Assembly: GCA_020725025.1 (NCBI GenBank)
Contig: DYFV01000002.1
Span: forward strand, 108,632-172,631
Source of the DNA: Azoarcus sp.
GTDB lineage: Bacteria > Pseudomonadota > Gammaproteobacteria > Burkholderiales > Rhodocyclaceae
Direction: 5' to 3'
Length of the DNA: 64,000 nt
Shown: one piece after another, positions 1-8,667 of the stretch
Layout of the letters: every line of letters starts with the position of its first letter
Position numbering within the stretch: position 1 is the first letter of the stretch
Notes under the pieces: generated by a model
Database searches by the model: none
What the model saw: only the letters and a program-made list of their open reading frames with translations
Told to the model about the DNA's origin: nothing
Translations under genes and position numbers: made by a program

Positions 1-1
1 C

Positions 2-106
2 CTGCAGCGCACCCCGCGCGGGCGCATGGCCACGCCGTCCATCTGGCGCCACTTCGGCCTCACGCCGCCCGGCGCAGCGGCGAGCGGCAACCTGTGGGCA
101 CAGTAG
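2..106 (+). CDS. ruvB: Holliday junction branch migration helicase RuvB, C-terminal end (partial)
   Basis: The window opens inside a gene whose last 34 codons include [11 protein letters not shown] followed by a short tail ending in NLWAQ. The QRTPRGR segment is the signature of the C-terminal winged-helix domain of RuvB, the hexameric ATPase that drives branch migration of Holliday junctions together with RuvA. The DNA-binding winged helix closes the protein, so only the very end is visible and the ATPase motifs lie upstream of the window. The stop is followed by a hairpin that also serves the convergent neighbour. The identification rests on a short but distinctive segment. Confidence 0.85.
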   Translation: MQRTPRGRMATPSIWRHFGLTPPGAAASGNLWAQ

Positions 107-110
107 GCCG

Positions 111-131
111 CCCGGCGGCCGCCCCGCCGGG
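111..131. terminator. Hairpin between convergent ruvB and a membrane-protein gene
   Basis: An 8-bp perfect stem (CCCGGCGG paired with CCGCCGGG, 5-base loop) sits five bases after the ruvB stop and 14 bases before the end of the opposing gene. There is no clear T-run on either strand, so its role as a bidirectional terminator is inferred from position and stem strength. Confidence 0.45.
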
Positions 132-144
132 GGAGCCCGCTCGC

Positions 145-678
145 TCAGCGCGCCTCCGCCTCCAGCAGCGACGGGACCCCGCTCATCCTTTCGCGCGCAT
201 CGAAATCCGGCGCATCGACCTTCTCCTCGACCGGATGCTTCGTCATCATGAGAAAGGCACCGAGCGCAACGAGCAGAATGGCCCCGGCCATCACCGTAGC
301 CACCGCATAAGGCAGATTCCCGGCAAGCTCGAACTGGCTGAACTTGATCACGAGCAGCAGGCCCTCGAGCGCCAGGGCGATGCAGGCGATACTGATGAAA
401 CGGGGTACCGTACGCCCCAACACGACGGCGATATGTCCATCCTCGGGGTCGCCGTACTCACGGCTGACCACCAGGCCGAGCTCGAAGGCGGCGAGCGCGA
501 TGACCGCGGTGTTGATGGCCTTCACCGCCGCCGCCGCGATCTGGTCGGGCTCGGCGATGGCGTTCACCAGACCATAGAGGGTGATGAGTCCGAGCAGCGC
601 CGCGAAGGCGAAGAAGATGGCGGAGAATCCGAATGCGATCAGGCGTCGCAGCATGTAGGGAGCGTTGTAGTCGTTCAT
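145..678 (-). CDS. Integral membrane protein of unknown function
   Basis: This 177-residue protein shows four likely membrane segments: about residues 9-33 (rich in F, A and L), 48-68, 85-108 and 115-140. A charged soluble C-terminus of about 35 residues follows. I do not recognise the family. The start chosen is the ATG that gives MNDYNAPYM, because a GAGG Shine-Dalgarno lies about 7 bases upstream. A longer in-frame version exists, but its added N-terminus is rich in C, H, R and W and does not look like protein. The gene converges on ruvB and diverges from the esterase gene, and the 281-bp gap between the two divergent starts must hold both promoters. Confidence 0.7.
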   Translation of the reverse strand: MNDYNAPYMLRRLIAFGFSAIFFAFAALLGLITLYGLVNAIAEPDQIAAAAVKAINTAVIALAAFELGLVVSREYGDPEDGHIAVVLGRTVPRFISIACIALALEGLLLVIKFSQFELAGNLPYAVATVMAGAILLVALGAFLMMTKHPVEEKVDAPDFDARERMSGVPSLLEAEAR

Positions 679-959
679 GATCGGCCTCGTGTTGTCGTTT
701 CCGCCGTCATCATGGCCGGGGCGCCGCGAGAAATGCGGCGGATGTGTATCGAAGCGTTTGCTGCAGGACAGTATCGGCAGGCCCGCGATCGTGCCCGGCC
801 ACGCCCGGATCGTGTGGGAAATCCACACACACCACACGGACGCGACGGATATTCCTCGGGACTGACGCAGCACAGTCCCTGCCGCGTGCCCATGGGCCGG
901 CTTCACATTCTTTTACCAGGCTCGCCGCGGCCGGACGAGCCGCCCGGGAGGAAGGCACC

Positions 960-1604
960 ATGAGGCAGATCCTTGTTTACGGCGACTCCCTTTCGTGGGG
1001 CATCGTCCCCGGAACCCGCGCCCGCCATCCGTTCGACGTGCGCTGGCCGGGCGTGCTGGAGCGGCAGCTCACCGAAGCCGGGCTGGACGTCCGCGTGATC
1101 GAGGATTGTCTCAACGGGCGGCGCACCGTCTGGGAGGACCCGTTCAAGCCGGGCCGCAACGGCCTCGTCGGGCTCGAGCAGCGTATCGAGCTCCATTCGC
1201 CGCTGGCGCTGGTCGTGCTGATGCTCGGCAACAACGACTTCCAGTCCATGCATCCCCACACCGCCTGGCACGCCGCGCAAGGGGTGGCCGCGCTGGCGGG
1301 AGCCATCCGCCGCGCGCCGATCGAGCCGGGCATGCCGGTGCCACCCATCCTCATCGTGGCGCCTCCGCCGGTGACCCGGCCGGCCGGCACGATGGCCGAC
1401 AAGTTCCGGGGCGCGGACGAGAAGTGCCGCGGGCTGGCTGCGGCGCTGGAAGCGGTCGCGGCCCAGGCGGGGTGCGCCTTCTACGACGCGGGCGGGGTCG
1501 CGCGCTGCAGCCCGACCGACGGCGTGCATCTGGACGCCGCCGACCACATCGCGCTCGGCGAAGCGCTGGCCACGGTCGTGCCGCCCCTGCTCGGACCGGC
1601 CTGA
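960..1604 (+). CDS. SGNH/GDSL-family hydrolase (arylesterase/acyltransferase type)
   Basis: This 214-residue protein carries the SGNH-hydrolase blocks in order: GDSLSWG near the N-terminus (nucleophile Ser10), GNND at about residues 90-93 (oxyanion hole), and DGVHL at about 187-191 (catalytic Asp and His). The text around block I (VRWPGVLE) resembles the compact arylesterase/perhydrolase group typified by the Mycobacterium smegmatis acyltransferase, so hydrolysis or transfer of short acyl esters is likely. There is no signal peptide, so it should be cytoplasmic. The start is supported by GGAGG about 8 bases upstream. The next gene begins 8 bases after its stop. The natural substrate cannot be read from sequence. 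Confidence 0.85.
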   Translation: MRQILVYGDSLSWGIVPGTRARHPFDVRWPGVLERQLTEAGLDVRVIEDCLNGRRTVWEDPFKPGRNGLVGLEQRIELHSPLALVVLMLGNNDFQSMHPHTAWHAAQGVAALAGAIRRAPIEPGMPVPPILIVAPPPVTRPAGTMADKFRGADEKCRGLAAALEAVAAQAGCAFYDAGGVARCSPTDGVHLDAADHIALGEALATVVPPLLGPA

Positions 1605-1612
1605 GATCCGCG

Positions 1613-1963
1613 GTGCGCACCTTCCTCGCCTTCGTGATCGTGATGTGTCTGGTCGGCGGGCTCTACCTGCTCGGCGGCCCGTCCTTCTTCTGGCCCGACC
1701 GCCTGGACCCGTCCCACGGCGTACTCCTGAGCGGGGTCTCCTCGAAACTCCTCGGCGCAGGCCTGCTCCTGGTGAGCGCGCTCGGGGTCATGGCCGCACG
1801 CCAGGCCGCGCACAGCGGCGGCAAGCCCGCCCCGAAAGACTGGCAGCTGCGCTACTTCCTGCTCCTGGTGCTCGCGCTCGCCCTGATCGGAACCGCCTTC
1901 AGCGTGGGCGAGCGGGGGCCGAACCCCGACTGGCGCGCGCCGGCCGGCCGTCAGCCGACCTGA
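1613..1963 (+). CDS. Small integral membrane protein, unknown function
   Basis: A 116-residue protein with three predicted hydrophobic segments: near residues 4-22, 41-60 (LLGAGLLLVSALGVMAARQ) and 78-98 (YFLLLVLALALIG). A polar tail follows. The GTG start is assumed because it leaves only 8 bases after the esterase stop, and an internal ATG ten codons later is a possible alternative. Tight spacing suggests co-transcription with the SGNH hydrolase. Its 3' end overlaps the convergent rlmI gene by 13 bp. No family is recognised, and the reading-frame quality and membrane pattern are the only support. Confidence 0.6.
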   Translation: MRTFLAFVIVMCLVGGLYLLGGPSFFWPDRLDPSHGVLLSGVSSKLLGAGLLLVSALGVMAARQAAHSGGKPAPKDWQLRYFLLLVLALALIGTAFSVGERGPNPDWRAPAGRQPT

Positions 1964-3141
1964 AGCGCGAGCCCCTTGAGGTACTCGCCCTCGGGCACGG
2001 CGAGCCCCACCGGGTGATCGGGCGCCGCAGCGAGGCGATGGAGGATGCGGGCATCGACGCCGGCGTCGCTCGCCGCGCCGGCGACGATCTTCTGGAAGAG
2101 CTCCAGGCCGATCCCGCCCGAGCAGGAATAGGTCATGAGGATGCCGCCCGGGTTCAACAGGCGGAAGCCGAACAGGTTGATGTCCTTGTAGGCGCGGGCG
2201 GCCCGATCGGCATGCGACGCGGAGGGGGCGAACTTCGGCGGATCGAGCACGATGAGGTCGAAACGCCGACCGGCCGCGCGCAACGCACGCAAGGCCTCGA
2301 ACACGTCGTCCTCCTGCCACTCGGCACGTTCGCCGGGCAGTTGCGGATTGAGCACGATATTGCGCCTGGCGGTCTCCAGTGCCGGCCCCGAGGAATCGAT
2401 GGAGAGCACCGAGTTCGCCCCGCCGGCAAGGGCCTGGAGCGAAAAGCCGCCCGTATAGCAGAAGCAGTTCAACACGCTGCGCCCGGCGGAGAGAAGACCT
2501 GTGAGCCGGCGGTTGTCGCGCTGGTCCAGATAGAAGCCGGTCTTGTGCCCCGCGACCACGTCCACCTCCATGCGCACCCCATGCTCCACGATGGTGAGCC
2601 GCTCCTCGGGCAGCGCCCCATGGACGCAGCCGGTGACCGGGGCAAGGCCCTCCAGCGAGCGCACATCCGAGTCCGAACGTTCGTAGACCGCCTGGCACCC
2701 CGTTGCCTGGACCAGCGCGGCGATGATCGCGTCGCGCCACTTGTCGGCCCCGGCGCTGGTGAGCTGCAGCACCACGACCTCGCCGAAGCGGTCGGCGATC
2801 ACTCCCGGCAGCCCGTCCGACTCGCCGTGGATGAGGCGCAGGCCGTCCTGTCCGGCAAGCAGCGGATGCGCCGCGCGACGGGCCACCGATTCGGCCACGC
2901 GCCGCTTGAAGAAGGCGTGGTCGATCACCGCTTCCCCATCGAAGCACCACATCCGCGCGCGGATCTGCGACTGGGGCGACCAGGCGGCGCGGCCGAACAC
3001 GCGGCCGTCGTCGGCCACCACCTCCACGGTGTCGCCCGGCCGCGCGCGTCCCTCCAGGCGCGCCACCGAACCGGCGAAGACCCAGGGGTGACGCCGCAGG
3101 AGCGAACGCTCCTTGCCGGGTTGAAGAACGAGCTTGGCCAT
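1951..3141 (-). CDS. rlmI: 23S rRNA (cytosine-C5)-methyltransferase RlmI family
   Basis: At 396 residues this matches the usual length of RlmI/YccW, the SAM-dependent enzyme that makes m5C1962 in 23S rRNA. The N-terminal PUA-like domain (about residues 1-75, starting KLVLQPGKERSLLRRHPWVF) is followed by the EEHI-type linker domain and a Rossmann methyltransferase domain. The SAM motif reads VLNCFCYTGGFSL and the catalytic motif LDPPKFA. The gene stands alone on the minus strand, facing the small membrane-protein gene. No unusual features are visible. A closely related paralogue with another target base is possible but less likely given the full-length match to the family pattern. Confidence 0.9.
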   Translation of the reverse strand: MAKLVLQPGKERSLLRRHPWVFAGSVARLEGRARPGDTVEVVADDGRVFGRAAWSPQSQIRARMWCFDGEAVIDHAFFKRRVAESVARRAAHPLLAGQDGLRLIHGESDGLPGVIADRFGEVVVLQLTSAGADKWRDAIIAALVQATGCQAVYERSDSDVRSLEGLAPVTGCVHGALPEERLTIVEHGVRMEVDVVAGHKTGFYLDQRDNRRLTGLLSAGRSVLNCFCYTGGFSLQALAGGANSVLSIDSSGPALETARRNIVLNPQLPGERAEWQEDDVFEALRALRAAGRRFDLIVLDPPKFAPSASHADRAARAYKDINLFGFRLLNPGGILMTYSCSGGIGLELFQKIVAGAASDAGVDARILHRLAAAPDHPVGLAVPEGEYLKGLALQVG

Positions 3142-3289
3142 GTGAGTTACCGCGGGAGGGGAACGAAAGGCCGCAGAGTGTAAAGGCAGCGCTCCGCCTT
3201 CACCAGCGCTCCGGCGCCGTTCGGGAGCATCGGCGGCCGTGCCCGGGCGGATAGGTATCGCGCCGACCGCCCCCCGACCGCCCGTGCCC

Positions 3290-3805
3290 TCAGTCGCGCA
3301 GCATGAGCCGGATCCGGTCCGCCGTTTCCAGGAGCTCGGTCAGATCCCGCGAGCTGAGAAGATTGCCGAAGTACTCGAGCGCGCGCGAAGTGACGTACAG
3401 ATGGCCGTTATGACGCTTTCGGATCCAGCCCAGCTCCACCAGGCGGGCGATCTTGCGCCGCACCGTCTCACGCGGCAGGCCGGTCGCGGCGGCGATCGAG
3501 TAGGCGTTACAGGGCTTCAATACGCACGGCGGCTCCTCGCCGTCGCCGCTCAGCGCACCGGCGCGCATCTCGACGACATTCTCCCGGGCGCCGATGTTGT
3601 GCAGCGCGATCTCGCCCAGCAGGATCGGCAGCAGGATGTCGCGCTCGAACTCCTCGTACAGCCGCCTGAGATTGCGGATCTCGTAGCGCGCCAGCAGCAG
3701 CGCCACCGAACGCAGGGCGTTCTGGCGTAGGCGCAGATTTTCGGTGACCTCGGAGGTCCCGTTATGGACGGGCGGAGGCCCGTTAGTGTGGGTATCGTAT
3801 GACAT
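3290..3805 (-). CDS. Winged-helix (Crp-type HTH) transcriptional regulator
   Basis: A 171-residue protein with a helix-turn-helix at about residues 100-125 (AAATGLPRETVRRKIARLVELGWI), of the kind found in the C-terminal DNA-binding domain of Crp/Fnr proteins. The N-terminal half is predicted to be helical and lacks a cyclic-nucleotide-binding beta roll, so the effector is unknown. The ATG start is preceded by GGGAG at about 10 bases. The gene stands alone, with 148 bp separating it from rlmI and 186 bp from xerC. Its target genes are not evident from context. Confidence 0.7.
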   Translation of the reverse strand: MSYDTHTNGPPPVHNGTSEVTENLRLRQNALRSVALLLARYEIRNLRRLYEEFERDILLPILLGEIALHNIGARENVVEMRAGALSGDGEEPPCVLKPCNAYSIAAATGLPRETVRRKIARLVELGWIRKRHNGHLYVTSRALEYFGNLLSSRDLTELLETADRIRLMLRD

Positions 3806-3991
3806 GACTGCCTAGCTCCCTCTGTCCGGGCTCAGGACCCCTCGCATGCTCGTTCTTTATGAAATTCTGATGTGAGCATAGCGGAGCCCGGCACGCCGAC
3901 CCGCGTCTCGCTCCCCGAATTGGGCAACACTCTGAAACGAGTTGGCTGTTGTCATTCTCCAGCCGGCAGATGCAGGGCACCTTGTGGAATG

Positions 3992-4912
3992 TCAACGCTT
4001 CTTCGCGCGCGGATGAGCCGCGTCGTACACCTTCGCGAGGTGCTGGAAGTCGAGATGGGTATAGACCTGGGTGCTGCGGATGCTGGCGTGGCCGAGCAGC
4101 TCCTGCACCGCGCGCAGGTCGCCGCTCGACTGCAGCAGATGGCTGGCGAAGCTGTGGCGCAGCATGTGCGGATGCACGTGCACGCCCAGCCCACGGGTCT
4201 GCGCCCAGCGCGCGAGGCGCGAGCGGATCGCCCCGGGGCTCATGCGCGCTCCGTGGCGGGTGAGGAAAAGCGCCGGGCTGTCGGCGCAGCGCCATTGCGG
4301 CCGCTCCGCGAGCCAGTCGGCGAGCGCCTGCGCGGCCCGAGTGCCGACCGGGACGGTGCGGGTCTTGCCGCGCTTGCCGCGAACGGTGACCAGTCGCTCG
4401 GCGAGGTCGAGGCCACCGTCGACGTCCAGTCCGGCGAGCTCGGCAAGCCGCAGCCCCGAAGAATAGAAAAGCTCGAACATGGCCCGGTCCCGCCGCTCCA
4501 GGGCGTCCTCGGGCGCAGCATCGAGCAATGCGCCGGCCTGCTCCGGGGACAGCACGCGAGGCAGAAGCTGCGGCGCCTTCGGGGCGCGCACGCCGTCGGT
4601 GGGATTCGTCCGGGCCCCCTGATGGCGCATGCGCCAGCGGAAGAAGCCCCGCCACGCCGACAGCACCCGCGCGAGCGAACGCGGGGCGAGCCCCGCCCCA
4701 TGCAGCCGGGCGACGAAGCGGCGGATGTCGTGAGTCGTGAGCTCGTCCGGCAGGCGCGCCTCGGCCAGCGCGGCCAGCCGCAGCAGGTCGCGGCGGTAGT
4801 TCTCGAGGGTGAGCGGCGCGGCACGCCGCTGGCTGGCGAGGTGATGCAGGTAGGCTTCGAGCCAGCCCGGCACCACGGCGGGAACGGCCGGCACACCCTC
4901 GCGCGGGGTCAC
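3992..4912 (-). CDS. xerC: Tyrosine recombinase XerC
   Basis: A 306-residue site-specific recombinase that resolves chromosome dimers at dif together with XerD. The N-terminal SAM-like core-binding domain (about residues 15-100) is followed by the catalytic domain, with every active-site element visible: Arg in SSGLRLAEL, Lys in RGKRGKTR, HMLRHSFASH (His/Arg), GHAS (His) and the nucleophilic Tyr in VYTHLDF. Its start lies 2 bp past the stop of the DUF484 gene, as in the dapF-yigA-xerC arrangement of enterobacteria. That conserved neighbourhood argues for chromosomal XerC rather than a mobile-element integrase. Confidence 0.93.
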   Translation of the reverse strand: MTPREGVPAVPAVVPGWLEAYLHHLASQRRAAPLTLENYRRDLLRLAALAEARLPDELTTHDIRRFVARLHGAGLAPRSLARVLSAWRGFFRWRMRHQGARTNPTDGVRAPKAPQLLPRVLSPEQAGALLDAAPEDALERRDRAMFELFYSSGLRLAELAGLDVDGGLDLAERLVTVRGKRGKTRTVPVGTRAAQALADWLAERPQWRCADSPALFLTRHGARMSPGAIRSRLARWAQTRGLGVHVHPHMLRHSFASHLLQSSGDLRAVQELLGHASIRSTQVYTHLDFQHLAKVYDAAHPRAKKR

Positions 4913-4914
4913 GA

Positions 4915-5565
4915 TCAGCCCAGCTGCCGTCGCAGGGCCGAGGCGATGACGTCGCCGAGACGGGAAAGGTAGAGGGTGCCCATCTCGCGGTAGAAGCGCT
5001 CAGCCTCCTCGCTGCCGAGTGCGAGCAGGCCGAACACCTGCGCCTCCCGCCGCAGCGGCACCAGCGCGACCGAGCGGACGTGGGGCGCGGCCTCGCCGAA
5101 CCAGGCGATCACCTCGAGGTTGCTCGGCGCGCCGCAGTAGGGATGGCGCAGATCGCCGGCGAAGAAGCGCACGGCCTCGGACACGGGCTCGAAGTCCTCG
5201 CCCTCTCGCTTGAGCACGCTGTTCCAGACCCGCATCGCCACGTGCGGCACGGCGAAGTCCTCGCGCATGCTCTGGAACAGTACGAAGCGCAGGCTCTCGT
5301 AGTCGTCCGCCTCGAGCAGCGACAGGGTGAGCCGGTGCATCTTCTCGCCGATCTCGTCGTTCTCCTCGCCGAAGCGGATGAGCTCGGCGAGCTTGCCTTC
5401 GAGGGCGCGGATCTTGTCGCGCAGGGCGTGGAGCTGGCGCTCGGCGAGCGAGATCGCCTGGCCGCCGTGCGGATGGGGAACCGTGAGCTGGGAGAAGAGC
5501 TCGCCGTGCTCCGCGAGGAAATCCGGATGATCCTTGAGATAGCGTGCGACGTCGTCGGCGTTCAT
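4915..5565 (-). CDS. DUF484 family protein (YigA-like)
   Basis: A 216-residue protein that starts MNADDVARYLKDHPDFLAEH, the diagnostic opening of DUF484. A coiled-coil stretch follows (about residues 40-85, the ALRDKIRALEGKLAEL region), then a GAF-like C-terminal domain. The biochemical role of DUF484 is not established, and its constant position between dapF and xerC suggests a household function. The start is the ATG preceded by AAAGGGG-type purines (GGAGTCCCCTTTCC on the coding strand). The stop lies 2 bp before the xerC start, so the two genes are almost certainly one transcript. Confidence 0.85.
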   Translation of the reverse strand: MNADDVARYLKDHPDFLAEHGELFSQLTVPHPHGGQAISLAERQLHALRDKIRALEGKLAELIRFGEENDEIGEKMHRLTLSLLEADDYESLRFVLFQSMREDFAVPHVAMRVWNSVLKREGEDFEPVSEAVRFFAGDLRHPYCGAPSNLEVIAWFGEAAPHVRSVALVPLRREAQVFGLLALGSEEAERFYREMGTLYLSRLGDVIASALRRQLG

Positions 5566-5654
5566 GGAAAGGGGACTCCAGTCCGGGGCGCGGGCCCCGT
5601 CGTGTTCGTTGCCACCGAAGCGGCCATCACCGCTCCGCTCGTGTTCGGGCGCGC

Positions 5655-6488
5655 TCAGTCGAGCTCGATCTCGCCCTCGAAAACCGTCACCGCCGGCCCG
5701 GTCATGAGCACAGGCCGCCCCGGCCCGGCCCACGCGATCTCGAGCTCGCCGCCGCGGGTCGTCACCCGTACCGGCGAGCTCACAAGCCCGCGCAGGATGC
5801 CCGCCACCACGGCCGCGCAGGCGCCCGTCCCGCAGGCGAGCGTCTCGCCCGCACCGCGCTCGAAGACCCTCAGGCGCACGTGATGCTCGTCCACCACCTG
5901 CATGAACCCGGCGTTGACGCGGGCGGGGAAGCGCGGGTGGTTCTCGATCGCCGGCCCCTGGCTCTCCACCGGCGCGGTCTCCACGTCGGCGACCACCTGC
6001 ACCGCGTGCGGGTTGCCCATTGAGACGGCGGTGATCGCCACCTCCTCGTCCCCCAGCGCGAGCGGCTGCACCACCGCGTCGGAGTCCGAGACGAAAGGCA
6101 CGCGCGCGGGCTCGAGCACCGGCACACCCATATCCACCGTCACCAGCCCGCTTGCCTCGAGCCGCGGGGAGATGACGCCCGATCGCGTCTCCACGCGGAT
6201 CTCGCCCTTGTCGGTGAGCCCCTTCTCGTGCACGAAGCGCACGAAGCAGCGCGCGCCGTTGCCGCATTGCTCGACCTCGCCGCCGTCTGCGTTGAAGATG
6301 CGGTAGCGAAAATCGACCCCGGGTGCTTCGGGACGCTCGACCACGAGCAGCTGGTCGCAACCGACCCCGAAATGCCGGTCGGCGAGAAATCTGACCCGGC
6401 GCTCGTCGAGCGTCACGGTCTGGCGGATGGCGTCGATCACGACGAAGTCGTTACCGAGGCCGTGCATCTTGGTGAAGCGCAGGCGCAT
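5655..6488 (-). CDS. dapF: Diaminopimelate epimerase DapF
   Basis: A 277-residue enzyme that interconverts LL- and meso-diaminopimelate for lysine and peptidoglycan synthesis, using two active-site cysteines without a cofactor. Both are visible: Cys75 in [16 protein letters not shown] and the second in the C-terminal ACGTGACAA motif. MHGLGNDF near the N-terminus is the other family signature. The chosen ATG gives [10 protein letters not shown], the normal DapF opening, although the Shine-Dalgarno is weak. It lies 89 bp upstream of the DUF484 gene on the same strand, completing the dapF-DUF484-xerC order. Confidence 0.93.
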   Translation of the reverse strand: MRLRFTKMHGLGNDFVVIDAIRQTVTLDERRVRFLADRHFGVGCDQLLVVERPEAPGVDFRYRIFNADGGEVEQCGNGARCFVRFVHEKGLTDKGEIRVETRSGVISPRLEASGLVTVDMGVPVLEPARVPFVSDSDAVVQPLALGDEEVAITAVSMGNPHAVQVVADVETAPVESQGPAIENHPRFPARVNAGFMQVVDEHHVRLRVFERGAGETLACGTGACAAVVAGILRGLVSSPVRVTTRGGELEIAWAGPGRPVLMTGPAVTVFEGEIELD

Positions 6489-6618
6489 GGGTGGAAAGCG
6501 GTCGCAGCCCGGCTGGGCGAATCTGCGGATTCTCGCCCAGCCACCGCAGCGCGTCCAGCGGCGCCGTGTGCGCTGCGGCAATATGCGGCCGCATCTCGCC
6601 CGTGCGAGAATGCCGCCG

Positions 6619-6858
6619 ATGACGAACGCACGCCCCTCTCTGCGCATTCCGCTGGCCGCCTGGCTGCTCGGGCTTCCCGGACTGCTCTGCCTCGTCGGCG
6701 GCGCCGTCGTCCTGGCGGGCGACTTCGGCGCCATCCACCCGCTGCTCGGCGAGCCCGGAACGGGACTCGCGCTCATCGTGTCGGCGGTGGCACTTCTCGG
6801 CAGCGCCGCCTTTCCGATCGCGCTCGCCCGGCTCGCCGACCGCGACCAGACTCAGTAG
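6619..6858 (+). CDS. Small two-helix membrane protein, unknown function
   Basis: A 79-residue protein with two hydrophobic segments, about residues 11-34 ([23 protein letters not shown]) and 50-72, and short polar ends. It diverges from dapF and overlaps the convergent acyltransferase gene by 7 bp. A GAGAAT hexamer ends 5 bases before the chosen ATG, which would fit a leaderless transcript. An ATG three codons upstream (6610) is the alternative. No family is recognised. The consistent membrane pattern in an otherwise short gap supports a real gene, but it remains uncertain. Confidence 0.5.
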   Translation: MTNARPSLRIPLAAWLLGLPGLLCLVGGAVVLAGDFGAIHPLLGEPGTGLALIVSAVALLGSAAFPIALARLADRDQTQ

Positions 6859-7727
6859 GGGCGCGCCTCGCCCGGCGGGCGGGTCTTGAAGCGGCGGTGC
6901 ACCCAGTAGTACTGCTCGGGCATGGTGCGGATCACCGCCTCGATCCACGCGTTCATCCGCCGCGTGTCGGCCACCGCGTCCTCGGTGGGAAATTCCGGCC
7001 ACGGCTCGCCCAGCTCCACGCGATAGCCCTGCCCGCCCGGCAGCATGCGCGTCACGCACGGCACCACGGCGGCGCCGGCTAGCCGGGCGAGCCGCGACAG
7101 CCCCGTGATGGTGGCGGCCGGCACACCGAAGAAGGGCACGAAGATCGACTCGCGCCGCCCGTAATCCATGTCCGGCAAGTAGTAGAAGGGGCGGCCGGCC
7201 TTCATCGCCTTGACCGTGCCGCGCACGCCGTCCTGCCGCGAGAGCAGCAGCTGGTCGCCGAAACGGCTCCGCCCGTGATGCAGCCAATGGTCGAAGACCG
7301 GGTTCTTCTGCCGCGCGTAGATGCTCACGCAGTCGAAGCTCATCGCCACCCGCGTGCCGCCCATGTCGAGCCCGACGAAATGCGGGGCGAGCAGGATCAC
7401 CGGGCGCCCTTCGGCCTGCAGCGCGCGCAGCCGCTCCTCGCCCTCGAGCTGCACCAGCCGGCGCAGCCGCTCCGGGCTCGCCCACCAGGCCAGGCTGCGC
7501 TCCAGCATGCTGCGGCCGAGCGCATGGAAATGGCCGCGCGCGATCGTCGCACGCTCGCGAGCGTCGAGCTCGGGGAAGCACAGGCGCAGATTCACCTCCA
7601 CGATGTGACGCCGACCTCGCGCGAGGCGGTAGAGGACCTCTCCGACTGCGCGGCCCAGCACCGCCAGCAGCGGCAGCGGCAGCCAGTGCAACAGCCAGAA
7701 CGAAGCGACGGCCAGACGGCTCAGCAT
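6852..7727 (-). CDS. LpxL/HtrB-type lysophospholipid acyltransferase (lipid A acyltransferase)
   Basis: A 291-residue inner-membrane acyltransferase of the LpxL/LpxM family, which adds secondary acyl chains to Kdo2-lipid A. One N-terminal membrane anchor lies at about residues 4-26. The catalytic HX4D motif is intact in APHFVGLDMGG, and the downstream YYLPDMDYG and FFGVPA blocks are typical. The start is supported by GGAGG 7 bases upstream and overlaps the end of the preceding homologous gene by 7 bp, so the two are translationally coupled. Which acyl position it modifies cannot be decided from sequence. Confidence 0.85.
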   Translation of the reverse strand: MLSRLAVASFWLLHWLPLPLLAVLGRAVGEVLYRLARGRRHIVEVNLRLCFPELDARERATIARGHFHALGRSMLERSLAWWASPERLRRLVQLEGEERLRALQAEGRPVILLAPHFVGLDMGGTRVAMSFDCVSIYARQKNPVFDHWLHHGRSRFGDQLLLSRQDGVRGTVKAMKAGRPFYYLPDMDYGRRESIFVPFFGVPAATITGLSRLARLAGAAVVPCVTRMLPGGQGYRVELGEPWPEFPTEDAVADTRRMNAWIEAVIRTMPEQYYWVHRRFKTRPPGEARPY

Positions 7728-8587
7728 GCGGAATCCTCCGGCGGGGGCTCGACGCCCGAGGGGCGCTTGTAGCGGTTGTAGCCCCACAGGTACTGGGCGG
7801 GGCAGGCCAGGATGAGGCGCTCGATCTCCCGGTTGATCGCGGCGCAGCGCTCCTCGATCGACCCCTCGATGGGCTCCCTCGGCTCGGACGTGCGTACCAC
7901 GTACCCGGCTCCGCGCGGAAGCCGCTCGGCCCAGATGAGGATCGGGCGCACGCTCTTTACCTCCGAGAGCCGCGCCGCCAGCGTCATGGTCCACGCCGGG
8001 CGGCCGAAGAAGGGCGCCCACACGCCTTCGCCGCGGGCCGGCGCCTGGTCGGGCAGCATGCCCACCGCCTCGTGGCTGCGGAGCGTCTTCACCAGCTTGC
8101 GCACCCCGGAGAGATCGGCCGGCGCGGTGCGCATCTGCCCGCGCGCACGCCCGGCCTCCATCAGGGGCTGCAGGGCCGCCTTGCGCGGCGGGCGGTAGAG
8201 CACCGTGATCGGCGCGTGGGAGGCATAGTATTGCGCCGTGATCTCGAAGCAGCCGAGATGGGGCGTGAGGAAGAGAATGCCGGCGCCGGCCGCGTGCGCG
8301 GCATCGACCACCTCCCAGCCCTCCACACGCACCACCTTCGCGACCACCTCGCTGCTCGGGCGCAGCCACAGCCACGGCAGCTCGAGTGCCTGGCGGCCGG
8401 CCTCGGCGATCGCGGCGTTGCGCACGGCGCGGTCGTGACGGCCGAGGGCGCGCGCGAGATTCGCATCCAGGCGCCGCCGGTAGGACGGGGAAAGCCACCA
8501 GGTGGCCCAGCCGAGCCAGCCGCCCAGGGCGTGCAGCCAGCCGAGCGGCAGCCGGGCGAGAGCGCGAAAGAGGAACGAGACGATCAC
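7721..8587 (-). CDS. LpxL/LpxM-type acyltransferase with an HX4E motif
   Basis: A 288-residue paralogue of the following gene, with an N-terminal anchor (MIVSFLFRALARLP region) and the same domain plan (LYRPPRKAALQPLM, MLPDQAPARGEGVWAPFFG). Its catalytic block reads TPHLGCFEIT, HX4E in place of HX4D. HX4E occurs in a recognised subset of this family, so activity is still expected. It is the first gene of the two-gene acyltransferase operon. Its start faces the metK promoter across about 230 bp, so the two operons are divergent. Most likely it adds a secondary acyl chain to lipid A. Confidence 0.83.
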   Translation of the reverse strand: MIVSFLFRALARLPLGWLHALGGWLGWATWWLSPSYRRRLDANLARALGRHDRAVRNAAIAEAGRQALELPWLWLRPSSEVVAKVVRVEGWEVVDAAHAAGAGILFLTPHLGCFEITAQYYASHAPITVLYRPPRKAALQPLMEAGRARGQMRTAPADLSGVRKLVKTLRSHEAVGMLPDQAPARGEGVWAPFFGRPAWTMTLAARLSEVKSVRPILIWAERLPRGAGYVVRTSEPREPIEGSIEERCAAINREIERLILACPAQYLWGYNRYKRPSGVEPPPEDSAC

Positions 8588-8630
8588 GATCGGTGGTAGT
8601 CGTAGTCGGATGGCCGGATCTGCCGGCGCA

Positions 8631-8658
8631 TTGACCGGAACTGATCAAAAGCTATAAT
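8631..8658 (+). promoter_or_regulatory. Sigma-70 promoter of metK
   Basis: TTGACC (8631-8636) and a perfect TATAAT (8653-8658) are separated by 16 bp. This is the clearest housekeeping-type promoter in the window. Transcription should begin near 8665, leaving a leader of about 150 nt before the metK start, which is room for the riboswitch-like structure described next. Confidence 0.8.
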
Positions 8659-8667
8659 TATCGCTTA

